Shown one piece after another: positions 1-9,609 of a DNA stretch of 64,000 bases. The translations under genes and the position numbers were made by a program. The notes under the pieces were generated by a model that saw only the letters and a list, made by a program, of their open reading frames with translations, was not told where the DNA came from and searched no databases. The stretch comes from Blastocatellia bacterium (GTDB lineage Bacteria > Acidobacteriota > Blastocatellia > UBA7656): contig DATENM010000018.1 in the NCBI GenBank assembly GCA_035275065.1, positions 1-64,000 of the forward strand. The letters are read 5' to 3'. Each line of letters opens with the position of its first letter. Within the stretch, counting starts at the first letter, position 1.

Positions 1-949
1 GCTGGTAAGAAGCATCTACCCATTCGGCGACGCTGCCCGCGAGGTCTTGAACCCCGTACGCGCTCGCCCCGCCGGGCTGCTGGCCCACATTGTTCGGGTG
101 GTCCGAGCCTAAATTGATCCGGCCAGGGTCAGGGCTATTACCCCACGGCCACTGACGTTTCTGTTGCGAACCGGGGTCCCAGCTCGCGGCCTTCTCCCAC
201 TCCTGTTCCGTGGGCAAGCGCTTGCCCGCCCACCGGGCGTAGCTGGCCGCGTCGTTCCAGTTGACTCCGACCACCGGCGCGTCGGGGTTATTGTTGAAGT
301 ACTGCGGGTCCCAGTGAGGGTTCGTCGGGTAAGCCCGTTTGGTTTCGTCGCAAAACTTCTTGTACTGCGCGTTACTAACCTCGAACTTATCTATGTAGTA
401 ATCCGGCAGAGTGACTTTGTGCGCGGGCCTTTCGTTCTGTTCGTGATTATCATCACCCATTATGAACTCGCCTGCTTTAACCAGAATCATCGGGCCGTTG
501 TAATCAATCTCGGCCATCTCTTTGGGCGCGTCGCCGGCTACGGATTGCGCGGAGTAGATGACGGATTTCGTTTCGCCGTCTTTGCCGATGACGGAAGTGT
601 TGAAATCGTCATAGCCCTGATGCGAAACGCGAACGACTCGCTTCCCCGATTCGAGGAGCGCAACTCTTATGGTCCCATCGGCGCGCAGCGTGCCGACGGC
701 CTTGTTGTCTACGAAGACATCGCTGCCGGGCGGCGCGCCCCTGACGATCAGCGCGAAGCCGGGGTCTTTTGTCAGCAGGAAGAACAGGAGCCAGCACAGC
801 GCCAGTGTCAAAGCGCAGCCGCCGACCCACCAGCCCCACAGCGGGATGCGATTCCACTTACTGCGCATCGCGGCCTTAGCGCCCGCAGGCCGTTCAGCCG
901 AGGCGGTTCCGTATTCGTCGTTGGCTTCCTTTGCGCTCATCTGATTCAT
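1..949 (-). CDS. SUMF1/formylglycine-generating-enzyme-like membrane protein with PEGA domain (3' end cut by window)
   Basis: The reading frame is open from an ATG at 949 to the window edge, so the C-terminus is missing. Residues about 34-58 form one membrane segment (rich in W, L and F) after a short cytoplasmic N-terminus. It is followed by a PEGA-like surface domain (RGAPPGSDVFVDNKAVGTL). From about residue 140 there is a typical FGE-sulfatase (SUMF1) domain: MILVKAGEFIMGDD, NWNDAASYARWAGKRLPTE, then EWEKAA, GVQDLAGSVAEWV. Most bacterial members of this fold are not true formylglycine generators; they are lectin-like or modify unknown targets. The cysteine pair needed for sulfatase activation lies beyond the visible part, so activity cannot be judged. 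It is probably an envelope-anchored protein. The start is the only ATG before the membrane segment, with weak ribosome-binding sequence. Confidence 0.85.
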   Translation of the reverse strand, partial: MNQMSAKEANDEYGTASAERPAGAKAAMRSKWNRIPLWGWWVGGCALTLALCWLLFFLLTKDPGFALIVRGAPPGSDVFVDNKAVGTLRADGTIRVALLESGKRVVRVSHQGYDDFNTSVIGKDGETKSVIYSAQSVAGDAPKEMAEIDYNGPMILVKAGEFIMGDDNHEQNERPAHKVTLPDYYIDKFEVSNAQYKKFCDETKRAYPTNPHWDPQYFNNNPDAPVVGVNWNDAASYARWAGKRLPTEQEWEKAASWDPGSQQKRQWPWGNSPDPGRINLGSDHPNNVGQQPGGASAYGVQDLAGSVAEWVDASYQ

Positions 950-1063
950 AAACTTTCCGAAGCGCCTGCGTGTTCTTGATCGGCAAGCGCTTCGCAATAG
1001 ATACCCGAAATCAGCTTCGACGGTCACCACCCATGCGGGCGGCGATTTGAAACCCGTTTCGCG

Positions 1064-1534
1064 TCATTGCGCCGGTTGCGCGGCGATGCGCGATGAATGC
1101 GTAGCCACCTGCTGCCAGCGGCCCTGCCGTTTGATATAGACTGTGAGATAACGGTCCTGCCCGTTGATGATGTGCGTCCCGACTTTCCCCTTCACAGTGA
1201 TTCGGCCCGCCGCCACGGCAGTGCCGCCGTAGACGCGCACCTTCAGGTCTTCCAGCTTCACGTACTCATACTTGAGGCTGCCGGTCTTCAACAGCGAGAG
1301 ATAGTTTTCCTTTGTCACGACCATGCCGTTAGGGGCGGTGAAGCTGTACTCGTCGGCCCAGACGCGGTCTAGCGTCGTCGTGTCGGCTTTAAGAAAAGCG
1401 TCCAGGACTTCGCCCTCGATCTGTCGCAACGCCTGTTCAACCTGCGCGTCAGAAACGGATGATTTATCCTGGTCTTGCGCCAGGGCGGGCGACATGGCGG
1501 CAGCAAGAATTATCGTTATGAGTATTTGATTCAT
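1064..1534 (-). CDS. Secreted DUF4440/SnoaL-like (NTF2 fold) protein
   Basis: A 156-residue protein with a cleavable signal peptide (MNQILITIILAAAMSPALAQ). It is followed by a single NTF2-fold domain of the DUF4440 type: an alpha-helical start (VEQALRQIEGEVLDAF, LDRVWADEYSF), then TAPNGMVVTKENYL, AAGRITVKG and a terminal strand YIKRQGRWQQVATHSS. Members of this family are small cone-shaped domains that bind hydrophobic ligands or have isomerase/dehydratase-like roles; most are uncharacterised. The start has a clear AAAGGAG eight bases upstream. It is transcribed away from the sensor kinase that follows and shares its upstream region with it. The function is unknown beyond the fold. Confidence 0.85.
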   Translation of the reverse strand: MNQILITIILAAAMSPALAQDQDKSSVSDAQVEQALRQIEGEVLDAFLKADTTTLDRVWADEYSFTAPNGMVVTKENYLSLLKTGSLKYEYVKLEDLKVRVYGGTAVAAGRITVKGKVGTHIINGQDRYLTVYIKRQGRWQQVATHSSRIAAQPAQ

Positions 1535-1615
1535 AGAGACTCCTTTCGCAAATTTGTTCTACGCAAGCATATTGATTCGAGGCCGGAAGATCGCCACCCG
1601 CTTGGGTGGGAATTA

Positions 1616-1690
1616 CAGTACCGCGAGCGGTAGCGGGTGGGTGGTCTATGGCATCACGCGCCTGACCCGCTCGCTACCCTCGCGGTACTG
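1616..1690. repeat. Imperfect inverted repeat (CAGTACCGCGAG... / ...CGCGGTACTG)
   Basis: Two arms of about 25 bases, CAGTACCGCGAGCGGTAGC and its near complement ending CTCGCGGTACTG, surround a loop of roughly 26 bases. It lies between the divergent DUF4440-like gene and the sensor kinase. The arms differ by a 3-4 base indel, as in REP/BIME-like dispersed palindromes. It could also be a cis element for the divergent promoters, but no promoter can be assigned with confidence. Confidence 0.6.
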
Positions 1691-1738
1691 TTTTACAATA
1701 GATCGCTCACGCGTTCACCGCATCGCAAAGGAGTCTTG

Positions 1739-4700
1739 ATGATCCCCGCTGACTCGCAGCAAATCAGCCGCGCCGTTTGCATAGCATTGTTGCTTGCCGC
1801 GTTGTTTGCTGCGGCGGGCGAGGCGAGGGCCGAGCGGTTGCCGATCAAGTCTTACACCACGGCTGACGGGCTGGCGCATAATCGCGTGAAGCGCATCGTG
1901 CATGACTCGCATGGCTTCCTGTGGTTTTGCACGGCGGGAGGGCTGAGCCGCTTTGACGGTTATCAATTCACCAGCTACACGGTCGAAGACGGGCTGCCCG
2001 CCCCGTCCTCTAACGATTTGCTTGAGACGAGCGATGGCCTCTACTGGATAGCCACCAATAGCGATGGCGTAGTCCGCTTCAACCCGCTCGCAGTCGCGCG
2101 CCGTTCGGCGGGCCAAGCGCCGCCGCCGCGCTTTACAGTTTATGCGGTCGGCCCTGAGCCTGCGACTAATCGCGTCAACGTTCTATATAAAGACCGCGCA
2201 GGGTTGCTATGGGCGGGGACCGACGGCGGGTTGTTTTATTTGGACGAATCGAAAGGCGACGAGTTTCAGCGCGTCCAACTCGGCATACCTTCGCACGCGG
2301 ACATTCAGGTGCAGGTGTTGGCGCTGGCCGAAGACCACGCGGGCAGCCTGTGGGTCGGCACGACTTTCGGCCTCGTTCACCGCCTGCCCGATGGCCGGAT
2401 AGTTCATTACGCGATTCAACCCTTCGACAATAGAGACGCCGTCGCGGCATTGTTAGCCGACGGGCAGGGCAGGCTGTGGCTGGGGCATCAATCGGGTTTG
2501 ATAGTGTTCAACCCCGAGCAGGTTTCTTCGTTGAATGAAGGGCGCGCGCTCTCGCCCATTGCCACTGTTGATGCGCGTCGTTACACGACTTCAGGCAAGG
2601 ACTTGATGGGGCTATGCCAGACCTCTGACGGGCGAATATGGGCGGCAGAGTTCGGCGGCGGCTTGATCGAATTCAATGGCGACGCCTCGCGCACTTACAT
2701 GGTCGCGCAGCGCAAGGGAGACAGGATCAGCACGTTTGCCGAGGACCGGGATGGCAACCTCTGGATCACTACGGATACCAATGGCGCGTTGAAGATTACA
2801 AGGCGCGGGCTTGTGAATTATGGCGAAGATGACGGGCTGGGGCAGATCGTCGGCACGATTTTCGAGAACCGGGCGGGCGAGCTTTATGTCTATAGCAGCA
2901 TATGGCGCATCAGTCGCTTTGACGGTAGAAGGTTCTCGACCATCAGGCCCGCCTTGCCCGCAGGAGTCACCGATAAGAGCTGGCGCAATAACAACGGCTT
3001 CATCGAAGATCATACCGGCGAGTGGTGGATCGCGACGCGCCAGGGGCTTTGCCGCTTCCCGAAAGTGAATCGCTTCGAGCAACTGGCCGAGACGCCGCCG
3101 AAAGCCGTTTACACGACCCGCGATGGGTTGAGCGATAACGACGTGACGCGCCTGTTCGAAGACTCGCGCGGCGACATATGGGTCGCCTCTTTCGTCCCGG
3201 TGCGCGAATCGGTCACGCGATGGGAGCGGCGCACCGCGAGCTTTCATCGTTATTCGGAAGCCGACGGGCTGCGGCCCTTCGTCACCGTCCTCGCTTATTG
3301 CGAAGACGCGGCGGGCGACGTGTGGTTAGGTTTTCGCGAAGGCGGGCTGGCCAGATATAGGGATGGCCGCTTCACGCTACTGGGGCCGGACGAAGGTTTG
3401 TCGGCGGGCGCGATCAATGACATGTATGTTGATCCAACAGGTCGGCTCTGGGTGGCGGTCGGCCAGGGGGGGCTGTGCCGTATTGATGACCCGGCGGCGG
3501 ACCACCCGCACCTTTTGACCTACACAAAAGCCGATGGGCTTGCGAGCAACATCGTTCAAAACGTCACGGGAGATTCGACGGGGCGCATTTACGTTCTCGG
3601 CATTCGGGGCATAGACCTGCTCGACCCGAAAACGGGCGGCATCAAACATTACTCCGCGACCGATGGACTGACGGGCGGGGAGTTCCGCGCGGCTTTTCGT
3701 GATCGAACGGGCGCGCTGTGGTTCGGGACTACCAAGGGGCTTTCGCGGCTCGTCCCTGAGCCTGAGCGAGCCACCTCTCCGCCGCCCGTCTTCATCAGCG
3801 GCCTGCGCGTTTCGGGCGAAGCCGTCTCGCTGTCTGAACTGGGCGAGACCGCCGTGACGGGCCTTGAGCTGGGGGCAGGTCAGAACAACATTCAGATAGA
3901 TTTCTTCGCCCTCGCGTTCGGCGCGGGCGAGGCATTGAGTTATCAATACAAGCTCGAAGGCTCGAACGCGGATTGGACCCCGCACACCGCTCAACGTACT
4001 ATAAATTACGCCAACCTTGCGCCGGGCGCGTACCGCTTCCTCGTGCGGGCCGTGAGCGCCGACGGCACCTTCAGCGAGTCGCCCGCCACGGTCGCCTTCA
4101 AAATATTGCCGCCCTTCTGGCGTCGGTGGTGGTTCATCGCGCTCGCGGTGTCGCTCGTCGCGTCGGTGGTCTTCGCCTTTGATCGTTACCGCGTCGCGCG
4201 ATTGAGAGAGCTTGATGGCGCGCTCACCGAATCTCGGAAGCTGACCGAACAACTGACGACGCAGAGCGCGGAGCTTCGCAAGGCTAACCGCTCGCTCGCG
4301 CTCGAAGCCGCCGTGACCGGCATCATCTCGGAATCGGCCACCTTAAACGACGCCGCGCCGAGAATCCTTCAAGCGGTGTGCAGCCTTGCCGGATGGGACG
4401 CGGGCGAATTATGGGAGCTTGACCCGCAGACGCGGGCCTTGCGCTGCGTCGCCGGGTGGAACCGCGCGACGGATGGCGGCGCGGGCAGTGCGGATTCGCC
4501 CAACGCGTTCGGCTTCCCGGTACTCCTGGGCCATGAAGTCCTCGGCGTGCTCAAGCTGTTCACAACTGTCAAGCAGGAGCAGGACGCGGAGCTGCTCGAA
4601 ATAATGTCAACCATCGGGAGTCACATCGGCCAACTGATAGACCGTAAGCGCGCGGAAGAAGCGTTGAGGAAAAGCCGCGAGGACCGGCTGGCCGAGCTTG

Positions 4701-5341
4701 AGCGGGTGCGTAAGCGAATAGCGACTGACCTGCACGACGACATCGGGTCGAGCCTGACGCAGATCACTATACTCAGCGAAGTCGCGCACCAGCAGGCGGG
4801 CCGGGGCGATAAGCGGAGCGTCGAGCCGCTCGCGCGCATCATCAAGGTGTCTAACGAATTGGTTGATGCCATGAGCGACATCGTCTGGGCGATCAACCCG
4901 AAGAAGGATCATCTGAGCGACCTCTTGCAGCGGATGAGGCGATTCGCCAGCGACATCTTCACCTCGCGCAACATAGCTTTCAGCTTTCAAGCCGCGCCGT
5001 CTGAAAATGATATAGAGCTGGGCGCGAATTTGCGGCGCGAGATATTCCTGGTGTTCAAAGAGAGCGTCAACAATGTAGTGAAGCATTCGGGCTGTTCGCG
5101 GGCCGAGGTCGAATTTCGCGTGGACGGCGAGTGGATCACGCTCAAGGTGAGCGACGACGGCAAAGGATTCGACGTGGCCATGGCCGCCGATGCCGGGGGA
5201 GACCGCGCGAGCCAGTGGAGAGGCGGCAACGGGATAATGAGCATGCGAAAGCGGGCCTCGGAGATGGGAGGCGAATTCAAGATCGTCTCCGGCAAAGGCG
5301 AAGGCACGACCTCCACCTTCAGTGTGCCTGTCAATCGCTGA
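1739..5341 (+). CDS. Membrane two-component sensor histidine kinase with reg_prop beta-propellers, Y_Y_Y and GAF-like domains
   Basis: A 1,200-residue hybrid-type sensor. The start at 1739 is chosen because AAAGGAG precedes it and a signal peptide follows (residues 1-29, ending GEARA); the longer frame from 1637 has no such support. Residues about 30-700 contain repeated two-component-regulator propeller blades (for example FLWFCTAGGLSRFDG, LYWIATNSDGVVRF, LWFGTTKGLSRL), predicted to be periplasmic. A Y_Y_Y domain (about 716-795) leads to one membrane helix (about 797-815). A GAF-like region (about 850-960) follows. The kinase core is of the HisKA_3/NarL-partner type: phospho-acceptor H about 999 in TDLHDDIGSSL, N-box ESVNNVVKH about 1108, G-box DDGKGFD about 1138 and GGNGIMSMRKRA. 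In such propeller kinases of Bacteroidetes the ligand is often a glycan breakdown product. No response regulator gene is adjacent, so the partner is unknown. Confidence 0.93.
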   Translation: MIPADSQQISRAVCIALLLAALFAAAGEARAERLPIKSYTTADGLAHNRVKRIVHDSHGFLWFCTAGGLSRFDGYQFTSYTVEDGLPAPSSNDLLETSDGLYWIATNSDGVVRFNPLAVARRSAGQAPPPRFTVYAVGPEPATNRVNVLYKDRAGLLWAGTDGGLFYLDESKGDEFQRVQLGIPSHADIQVQVLALAEDHAGSLWVGTTFGLVHRLPDGRIVHYAIQPFDNRDAVAALLADGQGRLWLGHQSGLIVFNPEQVSSLNEGRALSPIATVDARRYTTSGKDLMGLCQTSDGRIWAAEFGGGLIEFNGDASRTYMVAQRKGDRISTFAEDRDGNLWITTDTNGALKITRRGLVNYGEDDGLGQIVGTIFENRAGELYVYSSIWRISRFDGRRFSTIRPALPAGVTDKSWRNNNGFIEDHTGEWWIATRQGLCRFPKVNRFEQLAETPPKAVYTTRDGLSDNDVTRLFEDSRGDIWVASFVPVRESVTRWERRTASFHRYSEADGLRPFVTVLAYCEDAAGDVWLGFREGGLARYRDGRFTLLGPDEGLSAGAINDMYVDPTGRLWVAVGQGGLCRIDDPAADHPHLLTYTKADGLASNIVQNVTGDSTGRIYVLGIRGIDLLDPKTGGIKHYSATDGLTGGEFRAAFRDRTGALWFGTTKGLSRLVPEPERATSPPPVFISGLRVSGEAVSLSELGETAVTGLELGAGQNNIQIDFFALAFGAGEALSYQYKLEGSNADWTPHTAQRTINYANLAPGAYRFLVRAVSADGTFSESPATVAFKILPPFWRRWWFIALAVSLVASVVFAFDRYRVARLRELDGALTESRKLTEQLTTQSAELRKANRSLALEAAVTGIISESATLNDAAPRILQAVCSLAGWDAGELWELDPQTRALRCVAGWNRATDGGAGSADSPNAFGFPVLLGHEVLGVLKLFTTVKQEQDAELLEIMSTIGSHIGQLIDRKRAEEALRKSREDRLAELERVRKRIATDLHDDIGSSLTQITILSEVAHQQAGRGDKRSVEPLARIIKVSNELVDAMSDIVWAINPKKDHLSDLLQRMRRFASDIFTSRNIAFSFQAAPSENDIELGANLRREIFLVFKESVNNVVKHSGCSRAEVEFRVDGEWITLKVSDDGKGFDVAMAADAGGDRASQWRGGNGIMSMRKRASEMGGEFKIVSGKGEGTTSTFSVPVNR

Positions 5342-5537
5342 ACCCTTCAATAACCAAAAAATATTCGCCGCCCATGCGATGGCCGCGCGCCATGCTTGTT
5401 TCTTCTCTACTGAATCGCGAACTGAAAAAAGTCGAACATTGCTACCCGTGCGGGCGGTGACTCGAAAACCTGCTTGAAGTATCTTCAGCGCGTGGTGATC
5501 GAATGAGGGCGCGCAAGCGCGGAAAGAAGGTGCTTCG

Positions 5538-6665
5538 ATGATTGTCACGAATAATACAGAGATGGTGGCGCTCGACGCCGAGTTGAGAAGCCCGCTCGTC
5601 GAAGAGTTCGAATCAAAGCTCGCGGGGCGCATCGTCGGCCAGGGGCGTGCCGTGCGGTCTCTCGCTTCGCTTTACCAGGTATTTCAGGCGGGGCTTGCCT
5701 CCCCCAACCGCCCGATAGGGACGATGTTGTTTTTGGGGCCGACCGGGTCGGGAAAGACCCGCGTCGCGGAAGCCGCCGCCGAAATACTTTTCGGCTCGCC
5801 GAGCGCGTTCGTAAAAATAGACTGCGCGGAGTTCCAGCACTCGCACGAGATCGCGAAACTGATCGGCTCGCCACCGGGCTATCTCGGCCACCGCGAGACC
5901 TCGCCCATGCTGACCGAACACAACCTGAGCCTTTACCACACGGAGCGCAACCCGTTCACGCTCGTGCTGTTTGACGAGATTGAAAAAGCTTCCGACGCGC
6001 TATGGAAGCTCCTGCTCGGCATACTCGACAGGGCCACGCTCACCTTAGGCGACAACCGCCGCGTGGACTTTTCGCAGACCATAATCATCATGACTTCCAA
6101 CCTCGGCGCGAAGCAGATGGGCCAGCTCATCAACGGCTCCATCGGATTCGCCCCGGCGCAGGCCAACAGCGTCGTAGACGATAAATTAGATAACAAGCTC
6201 TACGCCACGGCGCTGGAAGCGGCCCGCCGTCATTTCAGCCCGGAGTTCATGAATCGTATAGACAAGGTGGTGACGTTCCGCAGCCTCAAGCAACAAGACC
6301 TCGGCCAGATACTTGACCTCGAACTCGCCTTAGTCGAGCGCCGGATGACGGAAGGCTTGAGCGCGCAATTCAGTTTCAAGCTCACCGACGAAGCGAGAGA
6401 GTTCTTGCTGGTCGAAGGCACGGATTATCAGTACGGCGCGCGCCACCTCAAACGCAGCATAGAGCGATTCCTCGTTCACCCGTTCGCCAACCTTCTCGCG
6501 AGCGGGCAGGTGCGAACCGGGGATGCGATTGTCGTTGACAGCAACCAGGCGAGGCGCGGGCTGGCTTTCATGCGCGACGAGTCGGTGGCGAGCATGGCAC
6601 AAGCGGCTGTGGAGAGAAGTCAAGTTATGCAAACCGGCGGCGACCGCAGCCTTATGGTGGCCTGA
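5538..6665 (+). CDS. ClpB/ClpA-D2-like single-module AAA+ ATPase
   Basis: A 375-residue protein corresponding to only the second AAA+ module of ClpA/ClpB. Visible motifs are Walker A GPTGSGKT (67-74), Walker B LVLFDEIEKA, sensor-1 MTSNLGA, the arginine-finger segment SPEFMNRIDKVVTF, and the C-terminal D2-small domain with YGARHLKRSIERF. The N-domain, first AAA+ module and the coiled-coil M-domain of ClpB are absent, so it is far shorter than ClpB (about 860 residues). It is therefore not the canonical disaggregase. It may be a stand-alone unfoldase or an adaptor-driven ATPase. An AGAAGGTG ribosome-binding sequence precedes the ATG. The preceding kinase gene ends 196 bases upstream. ATA is common among its isoleucine codons (8 of 18 by my count). 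Confidence 0.88.
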   Translation: MIVTNNTEMVALDAELRSPLVEEFESKLAGRIVGQGRAVRSLASLYQVFQAGLASPNRPIGTMLFLGPTGSGKTRVAEAAAEILFGSPSAFVKIDCAEFQHSHEIAKLIGSPPGYLGHRETSPMLTEHNLSLYHTERNPFTLVLFDEIEKASDALWKLLLGILDRATLTLGDNRRVDFSQTIIIMTSNLGAKQMGQLINGSIGFAPAQANSVVDDKLDNKLYATALEAARRHFSPEFMNRIDKVVTFRSLKQQDLGQILDLELALVERRMTEGLSAQFSFKLTDEAREFLLVEGTDYQYGARHLKRSIERFLVHPFANLLASGQVRTGDAIVVDSNQARRGLAFMRDESVASMAQAAVERSQVMQTGGDRSLMVA

Positions 6666-6729
6666 TTGATCGCCGGTTGCTGCTTGAACCGGGCGGCGGC
6701 TCGCGACGAGGCGGGTGACTCCGAGAGTG

Positions 6730-8856
6730 TCAAATAGTCAGCGCGAAAATATTCGACCACCCGAACGCGTTTTTCACGCGAACTCGATTGAGTCCCGGCT
6801 TGAGAGACAATTGACCGGCATCGCCTTTAATCACCAGCCTGGTTCCTGATTTCTTCACTTTGATTTTTCGCGGCGGCGCGACCGTATGGCCGTTGATCTC
6901 TAGCTCCAAACCGTCCGCCAATCCGCGAACGCTTAATGTGAGACTCGAACGGTCGAATGAAGCCTTTGTCACCGTCAGCCCGCCTTCCTGAGCTTTGCTG
7001 AAATCAACGATTGCTTCGGCGCTTCTATTGCCGGAGCGATCAACTAAAACAACGCTCGCCAGTGACGCTTGTGGGATCGCGCCCAGGCCGCTAACGGTCA
7101 ATTGAGATTCAACCTGAGTCGAGTTGCCGAACGCTATCGCGAATCTCGACAAGGGGCTAATCGTGCGCCCCGCTTCGTCAAGGATGCTCACTTCAGCCAT
7201 TTCCAAATCGCCATTGCAATCCGTCGCGGCATAGTCGAGTCCTAAACTGTCGCCTTCGAGATTGGCTCTGAGGTTGAAGATCGCGGGCGCGCGACTGATG
7301 GCGCTGCTAGTGGTGCCGCCGGTGACGGTCGCGGTGACGGTGAAATTCGCGTCGCCCTTCCCGAAGTTCGCTATGGCTATGAAGTAAACTCCCTGTCGCA
7401 GAGGCGGAGAACTCGACGGCGTGACGGTCACGCTTTCAAAGTTCGCGTCGGTCGCGGACCTGTAATCGCTTACCGGCCTGTAGCCTCCGATCAATATTCT
7501 CTGGCCGAACCGGACGAAGAGGTCTACGTCCTGATCCCCGCTTAAATCTATCTTCAACCGAGTAGCGCCTCGCGGGACCGCAATCGAATACTGCGTCCGC
7601 GAAAGCACGCCCAGATTCACAGGCGGCGCGGTCAGCCCTCCGGCTTCAGGCCGGCCCGAAATCAAAGGGACGAGCAGCGGGTCAGGGCTGCTGGTCCTAT
7701 ACCCGATGGCGTCGAGAACGCTTATGTCGTTTCCGGTGATCGCCTGATGCTCGCCCGGCCCAATCGTCGGGTCCATGACGCCTATGTATCGCCCCGTGAG
7801 AATGTCGTCCTTCCAATGCGACGGCTGTCGGCCATCGCCGCCCGTGCCGTCGGGCCGCCCCGTTGATAACGCCAGCGAATCGTCGCCCGCGTAAAAGCTC
7901 TGCTCTCCCCCCGAAGATATTATGCGCGGGGCGGCGGCGATGGCTTCGCCGGTCGAGTCGGGGCGAACCCGGAACAAATCCCATATTGATGGCTCGGCTC
8001 CGACGGAAGGGTTAACTTCCTGCTGACCGACGGATGATATGAATCCGAGCACGTGGCCTATCTCGTGCGAAGCCATGCTCTCGAAATCCAGCTTGCCCTG
8101 ATCAATGCCATCGTCAGGGTCAAAATCAAAATCGAACTTTGAATTGAAACCGATTGCCGGGGGCGGGCCGAAACTGCTCGACTCGGCTTCAGCGTCAGCC
8201 ACTTGATTGATCAAACCCAGCGCGCGAAGCGTTGCCGACGAAGCCGTCATGGCTGCGGCGTCCCCCTTGTCCGTGCGCACGGCCTTCGCGGGGAGCGAAT
8301 CGTACGTTGAGATTTCTTCGGAGGTGTAGGCTTCGGAAATCAGGCCGGCCCGGATCGCTGGATAAAGGCAGTTGCCTCGGAGAACCTGCGCGTCAGTGAT
8401 GCTGACTACCTTATCGTCGAATGGCTCGCCGAATAATGTTGGGCCGAAATCAACGTCTATGACGATAACGGCCTCGGTTTGAATGAACGCCTCCCATCGA
8501 ACGGCTGCGCGCTTGAAGGCCGCTCGCGCGAGCGGGAAACTCTGCAACTGGGCCGGGCCGCGCAACATTATCTTTAAGCCTGAAGCTTGAGCGCCGGGCT
8601 GATCCGAGACCGGCAGCGGCCTGCTTAAGTTCGGGTCGCGCCCTTTGATTCTGCGAGCTTGTTCGGCGCTGGCTTCGAGACAAACGGCTCGCCCGTCAAC
8701 CATCCTGCGCGCGAAAGTGCCTGACGCGGTCGCGCGTGTCCAGGTGGAAGCATTTGAAGCATTCGAAACGTCGGCCTTGAGGTTGAGAGGAAAGTAGGTC
8801 AAGTTGAGGACGAACAGGCAGGCCAGAACCGCAGCGCGCATGGGGTGACGGCGCAT
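6730..8856 (-). CDS. Secreted metzincin-like metalloprotease (NF038122-type) with PPC domain
   Basis: A 708-residue secreted protein. The start at 8856 is preferred over an upstream frame start because AGGTGGTATT precedes it and a signal peptide follows (MRRHPMRAAVLACLFVLNL). The catalytic motif HEIGHVLGF (about 264-272) is a metzincin-like zinc site, but the position of the usual third histidine/aspartate in HExxHxxGxxH is serine, so the third ligand must lie elsewhere. A bacterial pre-peptidase C-terminal (PPC) domain is visible around 412-515 (DLSGDQDVDLFVRFG, QGVYFIAIANFG). The last 190 residues are beta-rich (Ig/IPT-like). The family is found mostly in Acidobacteria and Planctomycetes and presumably digests extracellular protein. 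It shares its upstream region with the divergent gene at 9075. Confidence 0.85.
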   Translation of the reverse strand: MRRHPMRAAVLACLFVLNLTYFPLNLKADVSNASNASTWTRATASGTFARRMVDGRAVCLEASAEQARRIKGRDPNLSRPLPVSDQPGAQASGLKIMLRGPAQLQSFPLARAAFKRAAVRWEAFIQTEAVIVIDVDFGPTLFGEPFDDKVVSITDAQVLRGNCLYPAIRAGLISEAYTSEEISTYDSLPAKAVRTDKGDAAAMTASSATLRALGLINQVADAEAESSSFGPPPAIGFNSKFDFDFDPDDGIDQGKLDFESMASHEIGHVLGFISSVGQQEVNPSVGAEPSIWDLFRVRPDSTGEAIAAAPRIISSGGEQSFYAGDDSLALSTGRPDGTGGDGRQPSHWKDDILTGRYIGVMDPTIGPGEHQAITGNDISVLDAIGYRTSSPDPLLVPLISGRPEAGGLTAPPVNLGVLSRTQYSIAVPRGATRLKIDLSGDQDVDLFVRFGQRILIGGYRPVSDYRSATDANFESVTVTPSSSPPLRQGVYFIAIANFGKGDANFTVTATVTGGTTSSAISRAPAIFNLRANLEGDSLGLDYAATDCNGDLEMAEVSILDEAGRTISPLSRFAIAFGNSTQVESQLTVSGLGAIPQASLASVVLVDRSGNRSAEAIVDFSKAQEGGLTVTKASFDRSSLTLSVRGLADGLELEINGHTVAPPRKIKVKKSGTRLVIKGDAGQLSLKPGLNRVRVKNAFGWSNIFALTI

Positions 8857-9074
8857 AATACCACCTCGCTTATTTGCAGAGCAGTTATCACCGTGGAGTC
8901 TGAACGAGGGACAGGTTTGCACCCTGCCGACCCTCATTAGGGGGTATATTGCTAATTCAGCCTTGCTTTCATTTCTCAGGGAGTCCGCAAGAAGCTCTTT
9001 AAATCGGTACAAGAATTGCACGCAGTCTCTTTGCAAAAAGCAACGAAGAATCGTACGGAGACGGAGCGCAAAGT

Positions 9075-9554
9075 ATGAGTAGTGAAGTGAAGCAAATGAC
9101 TGATGAAGAGATTCGCGAGCGCATCATTCGGCTTGGGTTTGACGGGGACCGGCGGCGGTTTGAGGCTTTCCTGGAGAAGCTGCGAGAAGGCTTGCCCCGA
9201 GGGACGGGCGTCGCCCTTCGCGGCAGCGTCATCACGAACGAGCGGTATGCTGACGGGCAGCCTTTCGATGCGGACGGAAAAGGTACAAGCGATTTAGACG
9301 TAACGCTCATCGGCGGCAAAGCGATGGATTGCTGGGATAAGGACGAATTTTATATCCCGGCGCTGCACACTAAGCCTCTGGGCGACAAGGCCCCGCACAT
9401 CGCGCCCGATTTGAACCCTCTGCGCGAAGAATTGCAGCGACTGGCGAAGCGGCCAGTGAATTTTCAAGCCACCGCCAACATAATCCTGTTCGGGCGCGAC
9501 GTGTTGTTCGACGAGCCGTATTTCATATTGATCGAAGCGAGCGAAGATGAGTGA
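9075..9554 (+). CDS. Nucleotidyltransferase-fold-like small protein
   Basis: A 159-residue soluble protein. Residues about 45-80 contain VALRGSVITNERYADG followed by GTSDLDVTLIGGKAM, which resembles the GSx(n)DxD core of minimal nucleotidyltransferases (pol-beta fold). The insert between the GS and DLD motifs is longer than usual. The remainder is charged and shows no recognised domain. An upstream GGAG supports the ATG. No partner HEPN or MNT-type antitoxin gene is adjacent, so I do not propose a toxin-antitoxin pair. Function is uncertain. Confidence 0.65.
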   Translation: MSSEVKQMTDEEIRERIIRLGFDGDRRRFEAFLEKLREGLPRGTGVALRGSVITNERYADGQPFDADGKGTSDLDVTLIGGKAMDCWDKDEFYIPALHTKPLGDKAPHIAPDLNPLREELQRLAKRPVNFQATANIILFGRDVLFDEPYFILIEASEDE

Positions 9555-9609
9555 TTCTCAAGCCGCTCGGCTACAACATCCCTTGAGCGCTCACGTCGAG
9601 GGAAGAAAA

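Noticed and set aside
9075..9554. MNT/HEPN toxin-antitoxin pair
   Set aside because: The nucleotidyltransferase-like gene stands alone with no HEPN partner on either side.
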